DNA from: Bacteroidia bacterium
Lineage (GTDB): Bacteria > Bacteroidota > Bacteroidia > Bacteroidales > Prolixibacteraceae
Assembly: GCA_025358395.1 (NCBI GenBank)
Contig: JANYJT010000150.1
Coordinates: forward strand, 1 to 13,684
DNA: 13,684 bases
Reading direction: 5' to 3'
This document shows positions 1 to 6,237 of this stretch, in pieces. Under the pieces are notes generated by a model. That model was not told where the DNA came from, ran no database searches, and saw only the letters and a list, made by a program, of their open reading frames with translations. Numbering within the stretch: position 1 is the stretch's first letter; each line of letters opens with the position of its first letter. A program made the translations under genes and the position numbers.

Positions 1-270
1 TGTGCCAATTCATTATTGGATTTCTTCCAAAAAGCCCAGGATAAAAGAGGAGAAGCTGAAAGCCTTGAAAAGATTGCTTCATCTTATTATAATCTTAAGG
101 AAATGGAGCAGGCACAATATTTTGGAGGAAAGGCATTCAAACTTGCAGAGGAAATAGGTGATAATATTTTACAATCAATTTGCAATCAATTATTTAATGA
201 TATTAACCATGCTATTCATAACAATGTCAATCTTGATGAATTAAGAAAGGAAGAAGTAAATGACCTATGA
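1..270 (+). CDS. TPR-repeat protein, C-terminal fragment
   Basis: The reading frame is open from the left edge, so only the last 89 residues of a longer protein are present. The segment reading GEAESLEKIASSYYNLKEME, followed by an A-rich helix and KAFKLAEEIGD, has the alternating helix pattern of a tetratricopeptide unit of the class with paired helices ending in 'A..IGD'. TPR arrays are protein-binding scaffolds; nothing in the fragment suggests catalysis. The stop codon overlaps the start of the FRG-domain gene by 11 bases, which implies co-transcription and probably translational coupling. The tail after the last TPR is polar and helical (NLDELRKEEVNDL). The N-terminal domains, which would show whether this is a sensor, kinase or plain scaffold, lie outside the window. 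The TPR assignment is fairly secure; the role is unknown. Confidence 0.7.
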   Translation, partial: CANSLLDFFQKAQDKRGEAESLEKIASSYYNLKEMEQAQYFGGKAFKLAEEIGDNILQSICNQLFNDINHAIHNNVNLDELRKEEVNDL

Positions 271-1330
271 AAAAATTAATAATCTTCCGACAATATTGGA
301 GATTTTAGACCAAATTGCGTCAGAAGAAGAGAGTCTAAGGAATAATGTTAGATGGTCATTTTTATCAAATTTAGGAGCTGAAGATAAATTCGAGGTTTTT
401 TCAGAATCTCCTGATAAACCTAGTGCTTTAAGACCAACGACATCTTGCTTCAACTCATATTTTCGCGGTCAATCTTGTTACTATGAGAAGTGTTTTCCCA
501 CACTATACCGTAACAAAGAGAAAGATTTCGTTGATCTTTTCATAGATCGTCTTCGAATTTCAGAATTTGAGCTTTTGATCCAAAAGCACCCCATCGTTAA
601 AACATTATATGAAAAAGGAATAAAACTCAAAAATTTAGGAGAAGACAGATCCATAAAAATCAAAGTTGATTCCTTAGGCTTAGCACAGCATTATGAATTG
701 GAAACTGACCTGATTGATTTTACAAGCGACAAATGGGTTGCGGCATTCTTTGCTACATGCATAAAAAAGAAAGGAATGTATTTCCCAGTTGATGAATCAA
801 AGGATAAACTGAGCTATGGGGTTTACTACAGATTTACTCTTTCTCCCTTAGAAATTACAAATACAAAAGACAATCAAAAGTTTTCAATTATCGGCCTACA
901 ACCATTCAAAAGGCCAGGAGAACAAAAGGGATTTGCATTGCAGTTGGAAGATGGTGAAAATCTGAATGATTTTAAAGGAATCGAGAAATATTTTTTTCGG
1001 CATGATAATTTGACTGCAGAAATAATTTATAATCGGATGAATCAAGGTAAAGATTTATTCCCCTACGATGAATTGGAAACATTAGCAAGTAAAATAAAAT
1101 ACAGCAAAAAAATTTCTACTTTCGCTTTTGATCTTACCTTTGAGAAATATCCTCGAATGAGTATGCCTAAAGAAATGGTTAGAGATTCCTGCATTCTTAA
1201 GGGCATTAAATTTGTTAATTACCCAGTGGCCAGTTTTTCAAAAGGAAAAGTCAAGAATTCTCTGAATTATTGGGAAAAGATTGGTGAACGAGAGTATTAC
1301 TCCAAAATCGTGACCAGATCTATTTTATGA
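260..1330 (+). CDS. FRG domain-containing protein
   Basis: This is a 356-residue soluble protein without signal peptide or membrane segment. It carries the hallmarks of the FRG domain, a family named for its Phe-Arg-Gly motif: SYFRGQ at residues 66-71, then LGLAQHYELETDLIDFTSD at 139-157 followed by WVAAFFA (the family's 'QHYGLPTRLLDWT...ALYFA' block), then LQPFKRPGEQKGFAL at 213-227, the usual closing 'P..R...Q.G.F' block. The biochemical function of FRG proteins is not established to my knowledge. The start ATG overlaps the end of the TPR gene by 11 bases and has an AGGAAG-like ribosome site at 248-253, supporting this start and a two-gene unit. The gene is clearly AT-richer than the sulfatase or permease later in the window, consistent with acquisition by transfer. 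FRG genes are often found in variable genome regions; a defence role is only a guess. Confidence 0.85.
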   Translation: MTYEKINNLPTILEILDQIASEEESLRNNVRWSFLSNLGAEDKFEVFSESPDKPSALRPTTSCFNSYFRGQSCYYEKCFPTLYRNKEKDFVDLFIDRLRISEFELLIQKHPIVKTLYEKGIKLKNLGEDRSIKIKVDSLGLAQHYELETDLIDFTSDKWVAAFFATCIKKKGMYFPVDESKDKLSYGVYYRFTLSPLEITNTKDNQKFSIIGLQPFKRPGEQKGFALQLEDGENLNDFKGIEKYFFRHDNLTAEIIYNRMNQGKDLFPYDELETLASKIKYSKKISTFAFDLTFEKYPRMSMPKEMVRDSCILKGIKFVNYPVASFSKGKVKNSLNYWEKIGEREYYSKIVTRSIL

Positions 1331-1395
1331 CACCCTACAAGCCTATTATGAAATCATTCGATCTTCTAAAACAGAGAAAGATTACAAACATTAAT

Positions 1396-1441
1396 AAAAA
1401 AGCAGCTGCTAGAATTAATTTATTCAACCAGCTGGCTTTTT
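1396..1441. terminator. candidate bidirectional terminator
   Basis: An A-run followed by GCAGCTG is mirrored by CAGCTGGC followed by a T-run, giving a stem of roughly 11-12 pairs with one bulged base and a loop of about 20 bases. It sits between the convergent ends of the FRG gene and the minus-strand membrane-protein gene, with T-runs suitable for both directions. The long loop weakens the call. Confidence 0.45.
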
Positions 1442-1453
1442 CAATCTCTTCTG

Positions 1454-1834
1454 TTATCTCTTCTTGCTAAAATTAACGATCAGGAAATAGACGATGAAGC
1501 CCATTGAGATAGAGACCAGTTCGATGCCAAAAGGAAGCAGGCTCCTGTTCATAAATTCACGGTAGGCATCCTCGTTGCTCATGCCCGGTCCCATCTGGTG
1601 AATGAGAATAAATCCAAGTCCTGCAAAGAAAGCAACCAGGCCCCACTTTAAGGAAGGATATTTGTTCACCTCCTGGTTCTCGCTGATGAATGAAGCAACT
1701 TTTTGATCAAGGATACCTGCACTATCAATATGCCCGGTGTTGATAATTTTTCTCTTGAGCAGAAAATCTGTAAAGTTTTTGATAATCTGAAAAATTGAAT
1801 AAAATACAACTGCTGCGATTAATACGTCTGTCAT
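1454..1834 (-). CDS. three-TM membrane protein of the sigma locus (DUF6249-like)
   Basis: A 126-residue protein with predicted membrane segments at about 2-20, 62-80 and 101-121 and a polar loop at 22-60 (RKIINTGHIDSAGILDQK). The C-terminus is basic (NFSKKR). It resembles the small membrane proteins that sit beside ECF sigma genes in many Bacteroidota and that I associate from memory with DUF6249; that family name is not verified. It is transcribed divergently from the ECF sigma gene across a 138-base gap, and its promoter region carries the same ECF-like -35/-10 pattern as the sigma gene, so it is probably a target of that sigma factor. It could be an accessory or modulator of the sigma pathway. 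The molecular function is unknown. Confidence 0.7.
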   Translation of the reverse strand: MTDVLIAAVVFYSIFQIIKNFTDFLLKRKIINTGHIDSAGILDQKVASFISENQEVNKYPSLKWGLVAFFAGLGFILIHQMGPGMSNEDAYREFMNRSLLPFGIELVSISMGFIVYFLIVNFSKKR

Positions 1835-1865
1835 AACTTTTGGTTTTAACGTGTTTGTAATAGTT

Positions 1866-1892
1866 GACAGTAGTCCTTTGAAAAATGTTGCA
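1866..1892 (-). promoter_or_regulatory. ECF-type promoter for the minus-strand membrane gene
   Basis: Read on the minus strand: TTGCAAC, then ATTTTT, then GTC 18 bases after the AAC. This is the AAC/GTC pattern of ECF promoters. The block GTGCAACATTTTT/GTTGCAACATTTTT is shared with the oppositely directed promoter of the sigma gene. Expected transcription start near 1858, about 25 bases before the ATG at 1834. The match is by eye; no experimental support. Confidence 0.5.
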
Positions 1893-1935
1893 ACTTGCTT
1901 CGCATTTTTTTATAAAAGATAATTTATCGATTTGG

Positions 1936-1961
1936 TGCAACATTTTTCGACAAATGCTGTC
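1936..1961 (+). promoter_or_regulatory. ECF-type autoregulatory promoter of the sigma gene
   Basis: TGCAAC (1936-1941) followed by ATTTTT and then GTC (1959-1961), 17 bases after the AAC, a normal ECF -35/-10 geometry. Its -35 half is an inverted copy of the one facing the other gene (1881-1894 versus 1934-1947). The predicted transcription start falls about 2-5 bases before the ATG at 1973, implying a leaderless or nearly leaderless message. Autoregulation is inferred from the paired motif and from the usual behaviour of ECF sigma genes. Confidence 0.5.
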
Positions 1962-1972
1962 AAATAAAGCGT

Positions 1973-2554
1973 ATGAATGATTCCGAACTGATCAGCCAGA
2001 TATTGAGCGGAAACAGAAACGCGTTTACGTTTCTGGTAAACCGGTATCAAAAACTGGTGGTTCATGTGGCCGGACGTCTAATGCAACGTCAGGACGATCT
2101 GGAAGATGTTTGTCAGGAGGTATTTCTGAAGGTCTATCAAAATCTTGGCCACTACCGCAATGAATGCAAGCTCTCAACCTGGGTCGCCACCATTGCCTAC
2201 AACACCGGCATCAATTATTTGAGGAAGCATAAGAAGTGGAAAGAGGTTAACCCGGATGACTCAATCGCTTTGCGAAACCTCACAGATTTCAAAGTTGACA
2301 ACTATGAAACGGCAGATTTACATCGTTATATCAGGGAACAAATTGAATTGCTACCGGTTCATTACCGAACGGTGCTAACGCTTTTCCATCTGGAGGAGTT
2401 TTCTTACCAGGAAATCGAACAGATTACCGGAATGCCGGAAGGCACTGTAAAAAGTTACCTTTTTAGGGCCAAGGCTCTTTTGAAGGAAAAACTTAAATTT
2501 GTAGTAGATGAAAACAGTTTGAAATTGGTTAAGGAGATCACAAATGAAAAATGA
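1973..2554 (+). CDS. ECF-family RNA polymerase sigma-70 factor
   Basis: A 193-residue group IV sigma factor that would direct RNA polymerase to a small stress- or surface-related regulon. Region 2 spans about residues 20-86 and contains DDLEDVCQEVFLKVYQNL and the aromatic, DNA-melting block KLSTWVATIAYNTGINYLRK. Region 4 spans about 125-175 with LPVHYRTVLTLFHLEEFSYQEIEQITGMPEGTVKSYL split around its helix-turn-helix. Length is typical, and the start MNDSELI..ILSGNRNAF is the usual ECF opening, so the ATG is trusted even though no Shine-Dalgarno sequence is seen and the likely promoter is only about 12 bases upstream. The next gene overlaps its end by 11 bases. It is probably controlled by that membrane protein and by autoregulation through the promoter at 1936-1961. 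The signal is not evident. Confidence 0.95.
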   Translation: MNDSELISQILSGNRNAFTFLVNRYQKLVVHVAGRLMQRQDDLEDVCQEVFLKVYQNLGHYRNECKLSTWVATIAYNTGINYLRKHKKWKEVNPDDSIALRNLTDFKVDNYETADLHRYIREQIELLPVHYRTVLTLFHLEEFSYQEIEQITGMPEGTVKSYLFRAKALLKEKLKFVVDENSLKLVKEITNEK

Positions 2555-2891
2555 CGAACTAAATACGATTTTAGACCTTTCGTTCAGAATTGAACCCGGC
2601 TATCAGCTTCCTGAAGATTTTGCTCAAAGGGTGACACATGAAGTTGCCAAACGCGAGCAATGGAAGAGTGACCTCGCAGACTATTTATACCTGATGGCCG
2701 GCCTTGTTCTTTTGCTTGTGGTAGCTACAGGGATCTATTATCTGGCAGATAAAGAGCTTTTGGTCAGAATTGCAGCATTCTTAAAAAGTAATACCATCCC
2801 GGTTGCTTTCCTGGGCTTCATCCTGAGTTTTATTTTGCTGGCCGACAGGGTGCTTTTGCGACTGCTGTTTAACCGGTGGAAAAGCAATTAA
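2544..2891 (+). CDS. two-TM membrane protein, candidate anti-sigma factor
   Basis: A 115-residue protein with a polar N-terminal segment (1-45, containing LPEDFAQRVTHEVAKREQW) and two membrane segments at about 46-67 and 84-102, ending in a basic tail RWKSN. Its ATG lies 11 bases inside the end of the sigma gene and is preceded by a good AAGGAG site at 2531-2536 with 7-base spacing, so it is surely made together with the sigma factor. A short cytoplasmic N-terminus plus membrane anchor, next to an ECF sigma gene, is the architecture of a membrane anti-sigma factor. No zinc-binding H...C..C motif is visible, so it is not the ZAS type. The anti-sigma role is inferred from position and topology, not from homology. 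Confidence 0.75.
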   Translation: MKNDELNTILDLSFRIEPGYQLPEDFAQRVTHEVAKREQWKSDLADYLYLMAGLVLLLVVATGIYYLADKELLVRIAAFLKSNTIPVAFLGFILSFILLADRVLLRLLFNRWKSN

Positions 2892-2895
2892 AGCA

Positions 2896-2940
2896 AGTAC
2901 TTCAAGTACTTAGAATACTTAAAGTACTTAAAGTGACTGG
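2896..2940 (+). repeat. 9-base tandem array of AAGTACTTN (copy 1)
   Basis: Units AAGTACTTC, AAGTACTTA, GAATACTTA and AAGTACTTA follow one another at a 9-base period, ending in AAGTGACTGGGA. The core AAGTACTT is its own reverse complement, so the array is a string of 8-base palindromes spaced by one base. It fills the 53-base gap between the convergent sigma operon and the sulfatase. Two further copies lie at 7471-7515 and 7592-7627. Confidence 0.9.
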
Positions 2941-2944
2941 GATT

Positions 2945-4537
2945 TTATTCTTTACCGGCACCTTTTTTCATCCCGTTGAGGTACATGTTGATGAATTTCT
3001 GGTCGTTGGCATCTGAATCCCCATATTTGGTCCTCATTTCGGCTAACCGTTTGTGCATCGTTTTTTGCACATCCGCATAGGCGGGGTCGTTGTAGACGCT
3101 CTTCATTTCGTGCGGATCCTTTTCCAGATCGTACATCTCCCATTCGTCGATGTCATAATAGAAATGCATCAGTTTGTACCGCTCGGTGGCAACGCCATAA
3201 TGTCGTTTAACCATGTGAACCGATGGATATTCATAATAGGTGTAATAGACCGCATCGCGCCATTCTCCGGTTTTACCGGCCACCAGCTTTCGGAATGATT
3301 CGCCCTGCATATCTTTCGGGATCGCAACTCCGCAATAATCCAGAAATGTGGGGGCAAAATCGAGGTTCTGAACCAGCTTGCTGATTTTTGTCCGAGGCTT
3401 AATCTCCCTGGGATACCTGATCAACAATGGGGTTCGGAAGGATTCTTCGTACATGAACCGTTTGTCGAACCACCCATGCTCGCCCAGATAAAATCCCTGG
3501 TCTGAAGTATAGACCACTATGGTGTTTTCGGCCAATCCGTTTTTGTCAAGATAGTCAAGCAGTTCACCCACGCCATCGTCGACCGACCGGACGCACCTCA
3601 GATAATCTTTGATATACCGGTTATATTTCCAGACAGCCAGATCCTTCCCGGTTAACTTAGCCTTCAGAAAGGCCTGGTTTTCACTCTCGTAAGCAGCCAT
3701 CCACCTGGCGCGTTGAGCGGCAGTCATCCGTTTGAGGTCGCTTTTGAAAGCAGTACTGTCGCCATTCGGATCCACAAGCAGCTTGAAGTCCGGTCCCCAG
3801 GTGGCATGACCATCAATCTGCATCTCCTGTGTTTTGGCAGCGGTACCTCTTCCCTGATAATCATCGTAAAAATTTGCGGGAGGGACAAAGGTGGTGTCAT
3901 CGTACAGATTGAGGTATTTTGGGGCGGGCAACCAGTTGCGGTGGGGAGCTTTTTGATGATAAAGCAGACAGAAAGGCTTGGTTTTGTCTCGCATTTCGCT
4001 CAACCATTTCAGGGCATATTCGGTAGTAATTTCGGTACAATAGCCTTCTATTCGCTTTTTCACACCGTTGATCAGGAAATCGGGATTGTAGTATTGACCT
4101 TGTCCGGGCAACACCATAGAGTAGTCAAAGCCCTGGGGCAGTCCGTCGAGGTGAATTTTGCCGATCATCGCCGTCTGGTATCCAACCTTCTGCAACTGTT
4201 TTGGGAAGTTGTCCTGGTCCCAGTTAAACGGGAACATGTTATCAACCTTGCCATTGACAAAACTGTGCTTCCCTGTCAGCATCACGGCCCGGCTGGGTGC
4301 ACAGATGGAGTTGGTCACGCAAGCACGGGTAAAGATCGCTCCTTCTCTTGCCAAACGGTCTATGTTCGGAGTTTTGTTCAGGCCGGAACCATATGCACTA
4401 ATAGCCTGGTAGCCATGGTCGTCGGACATGATGTAGATAATGTTGGGACGCTGTTTGGTGGCAGTTTGACCTTGTGAGACAGGCATTAAACCGACAGAGC
4501 AGAGACCTAATGCGGATAGGAGTTTGGAGTTGTTCAT
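2945..4537 (-). CDS. secreted S1-family sulfatase (GlcNAc-6-sulfatase-like)
   Basis: A 530-residue sulfatase that would hydrolyse sulfate esters on glycans outside the cytoplasm. A Sec signal peptide covers about residues 1-23 (hydrophobic LLSALGLCSVGLMPV, cleavage near SQG/Q). Metal ligands D39 and D40 are in IMSDDHG. The formylglycine signature CAPSRAVMLTG starts at C79, so it needs Cys-type maturation by an anaerobic sulfatase-maturating enzyme or equivalent encoded elsewhere. K127 and H129 (GKIH), H199 (APHR), D346/Q347 (TSDQG) and H354 follow. The blocks LPGQGQYYNPDF (143-154) and APHRNWLPAP recall the S1_11 group of N-acetylglucosamine-6-sulfatases acting on mucin or heparin-type glycans. 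That substrate is an inference from memory of the family. No SusC/SusD pair or glycoside hydrolase is beside it. It is convergent with the sigma operon. No active-site residue appears missing. Confidence 0.95.
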   Translation of the reverse strand: MNNSKLLSALGLCSVGLMPVSQGQTATKQRPNIIYIMSDDHGYQAISAYGSGLNKTPNIDRLAREGAIFTRACVTNSICAPSRAVMLTGKHSFVNGKVDNMFPFNWDQDNFPKQLQKVGYQTAMIGKIHLDGLPQGFDYSMVLPGQGQYYNPDFLINGVKKRIEGYCTEITTEYALKWLSEMRDKTKPFCLLYHQKAPHRNWLPAPKYLNLYDDTTFVPPANFYDDYQGRGTAAKTQEMQIDGHATWGPDFKLLVDPNGDSTAFKSDLKRMTAAQRARWMAAYESENQAFLKAKLTGKDLAVWKYNRYIKDYLRCVRSVDDGVGELLDYLDKNGLAENTIVVYTSDQGFYLGEHGWFDKRFMYEESFRTPLLIRYPREIKPRTKISKLVQNLDFAPTFLDYCGVAIPKDMQGESFRKLVAGKTGEWRDAVYYTYYEYPSVHMVKRHYGVATERYKLMHFYYDIDEWEMYDLEKDPHEMKSVYNDPAYADVQKTMHKRLAEMRTKYGDSDANDQKFINMYLNGMKKGAGKE

Positions 4538-4612
4538 TGGAATTATTGGATAAACATTTGATTAGCTGATATATTTTGAACAGGCATTCAATTGGAGTAA
4601 AAAAATAGATTT

Positions 4613-4891
4613 TCACCCCACCTTCGCCATCAGCACCACATAGTTTTTGCCGTACTTTTTGGCACATTTGGGGCAGGTGGTAGCCAGACAAATTCCTTCA
4701 GACCAGTCAGCACCGGCTTCAGAAATTTTTTTGTCCATTTTTTTCATCACACTCCCAAAATTGAGAGGCATGTAGAAAAAAGTACAAACGGAACTTTTGA
4801 CAAATCGTTTGTCGTTCCAATCGAAATTCACATTGTCCCATGGGATGGGATCGAATTTTGGGCAACAGGTTTGATCATCAGATGTTTCCAT
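4613..4891 (-). CDS. small Cys-containing protein, apparently an internally shortened 'hydrolase' homologue
   Basis: A 92-residue protein without signal peptide. The N-terminal part (TCCPKFDPIPWDNVNF, then VCTFFYMPLNFGSVMKK) and the C-terminal part (TTCPKCAKKYGKNYVVL) match my recollection of the two ends of one Bacteroidota family of about 150-190 residues that databases label loosely as 'hydrolase'. In that family roughly 80 residues separate the 'EAGA...' segment from 'TTCPKCAKKYG'. Here they are joined within about 10 residues (EAGADWSEGICLATTCPKC), which suggests an in-frame internal deletion. The CCP and CPKC pairs could bind a metal or be redox-active. Whether the short form is functional is unclear. 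It lies 75 bases upstream of the sulfatase on the same strand, and the two may be co-transcribed. Confidence 0.65.
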   Translation of the reverse strand: METSDDQTCCPKFDPIPWDNVNFDWNDKRFVKSSVCTFFYMPLNFGSVMKKMDKKISEAGADWSEGICLATTCPKCAKKYGKNYVVLMAKVG

Positions 4892-4956
4892 AATTAAAAT
4901 GTTTGAAAAATTTGCTCATCGCGAGCCTTGCTTTCGGCTGGTTGAAATGTTTTAAA

Positions 4957-5079
4957 TTACTTCGCGGATTTTACGGCAACATGCGGTCTGCCACGAAGGG
5001 CACTCCAATTTTCGTCCAGAGTGATCTGGGCGACTGGCCGTATTTTTTTCAATATCCCCGGGTCGAAGCTATTTCCCAT
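4957..5079 (-). CDS. possible 40-residue basic protein or gene remnant
   Basis: In the 248-base gap between deoC and the 92-residue gene, the minus strand has an ATG-started frame beginning MGNSFDPGILKKIRP and ending PHVAVKSAK. The open frame extends seven more codons upstream of the ATG to a stop. Codon choice and residue mix look more protein-like than the plus-strand frame over the same bases. I recognise no family. It could be a small gene, the tail of a decayed one, or chance. Confidence 0.25.
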   Translation of the reverse strand: MGNSFDPGILKKIRPVAQITLDENWSALRGRPHVAVKSAK

Positions 5080-5139
5080 ACTATCCGGATAATCAATATT
5101 TCAAAATGAGGCTGCTTGATTGCTATACACAACCAGAAA

Positions 5140-6009
5140 TTAAAAATACGAAATTTTCTCTTCCGTAATGCTGCTCAACAAATTGTTTGCCAGTCTGCTT
5201 GCACCAATTCTGAAAAGTTGAGGAGTTAACCATTCTTCTCCCAAAATCTCCCTGACGATGGCCAAATAATAAAGAGCATCTGAGCTTTCGACGATCCCAC
5301 CTGCCGCTTTAAATCCGATCATCTTCCCTGTTATCCGGTAGAATTCCTTGATGGCGCTGCACATGACCCAGGCTGCTTCCGGTGTAGCAGCCGGTTCCAT
5401 TTTGCCTGTGGATGTCTTGATGAAATCGGCACCCGCATACATCGCCAGCATCGATGCAGTCCAGATATTATCGGCCGACTTCAATGCCCCGGTTTCGAGG
5501 ATCACTTTGAGATGAGCCTTTCCGCAACTTTTCTTTATTTGTGAAATTTCCCAGGACACTTGTTCCTGGTTGCCCTCGAGAAAAGCACCAATGGATATCA
5601 CTATGTCAATCTCGTTCGCACCGGCGGTTACAGCCAAGGCGGTTTCCAGTTCTTTTACCTCCAAAAAAGTCATGGAAGAGGGAAATCCGGCAGCAACAGC
5701 TGCCAATGCAACTTTTGGATCTTTCAGATTCTGCCTGACAACCTTTACCAGGGTGGGATAGACACATATGGCAGCCACATTGGGCAATTCAATGAAATGC
5801 TTTGGAAACAAAGAGACTTTTTCGGCCATCAAGCGCCCCTTTTCCTGCGTATCTTCTGCACCCAAAGTCGTTAAATCTATGCAGGAAAAGGCCAGTTTCA
5901 TCTCTTCTTTTGACAGAGAATTTCCCAATTTGGTACGAATGGCATCCAATCCGTTCTTGACTTCATCTGTGTTGAAGGTTCGGTTCAGGTTCTCTGTTAA
6001 ACTGCTCAT
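5140..6009 (-). CDS. deoC: deoxyribose-phosphate aldolase
   Basis: A 289-residue class I aldolase that cleaves 2-deoxyribose-5-phosphate to glyceraldehyde-3-phosphate and acetaldehyde in deoxynucleoside breakdown; cytoplasmic. The catalytic set is intact: D135 in NEIDIVISIG, the Schiff-base lysine K198 in DFIKTSTGK, and K234 in GFKAAGGI. The segment RIGASRLANNLL at 267-278 is the conserved phosphate-binding end of the barrel. Length is a little above the E. coli enzyme and is usual for the longer DeoC subgroup with an N-terminal extension. The start ATG at 6009 gives the normal opening MSSLTENLNRTFN. No other deo genes (phosphorylase, phosphopentomutase) are adjacent. A plausible promoter lies at 6081-6107. 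Confidence 0.96.
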   Translation of the reverse strand: MSSLTENLNRTFNTDEVKNGLDAIRTKLGNSLSKEEMKLAFSCIDLTTLGAEDTQEKGRLMAEKVSLFPKHFIELPNVAAICVYPTLVKVVRQNLKDPKVALAAVAAGFPSSMTFLEVKELETALAVTAGANEIDIVISIGAFLEGNQEQVSWEISQIKKSCGKAHLKVILETGALKSADNIWTASMLAMYAGADFIKTSTGKMEPAATPEAAWVMCSAIKEFYRITGKMIGFKAAGGIVESSDALYYLAIVREILGEEWLTPQLFRIGASRLANNLLSSITEEKISYF

Positions 6010-6080
6010 ATTTTATTAGTTATATAAATATTTTGTCAATTATATGGCCCTATCCTGCTGGGGGCTATCGGTTTCTATCG

Positions 6081-6107
6081 CAAATTTATGTATTCCGTCC
6101 GAAACAA
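6081..6107 (-). promoter_or_regulatory. candidate Bacteroidota promoter for deoC
   Basis: On the minus strand TAAATTTG (6088-6081) matches the -7 consensus TAnnTTTG, with TTG (6107-6105) upstream across a 16-base spacer, slightly short of the usual spacing. It would give a leader of about 65 bases to the ATG at 6009. Confidence 0.4.
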
Positions 6108-6164
6108 TCAGATACTCATCATTCAATATGCTAACGCGGACGGTGGTCACCCTGCATTCCTTTA

Positions 6165-6209
6165 CCAGGGGCTCCACCCCTGGCTACAAACACTTCGCCA
6201 CTCCGTGGC
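6165..6209. repeat. pair of compact palindromes (REP-like)
   Basis: CCAGGGG (6165-6171) and CCCCTGG (6177-6183) flank a 5-base loop. Fourteen bases on, GCCAC (6197-6201) and GTGGC (6205-6209) flank a 3-base loop. Both are perfect. The unit resembles the 'ccaggggct...cacccctggct' intergenic repeats I recall from Bacteroidales genomes. No transposase is nearby. Confidence 0.7.
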
Positions 6210-6237
6210 TAAACCCCAATTTCGCTCGTAACCATTC

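Noticed and set aside
1725..1943. 72-codon minus-strand frame spanning the divergent sigma promoter region
   Set aside because: It overlaps the start of the three-TM gene in another frame and covers both predicted promoters; the product is not protein-like.
3713..4477. 254-codon plus-strand open frame antisense to the sulfatase gene
   Set aside because: It lies wholly opposite a well-supported sulfatase with intact motifs and has the patchy composition of an antisense frame.
4903..5109. 68-codon plus-strand frame in the deoC downstream gap
   Set aside because: It relies on a TTG start, overlaps a more protein-like minus-strand frame and matches no family known to me.
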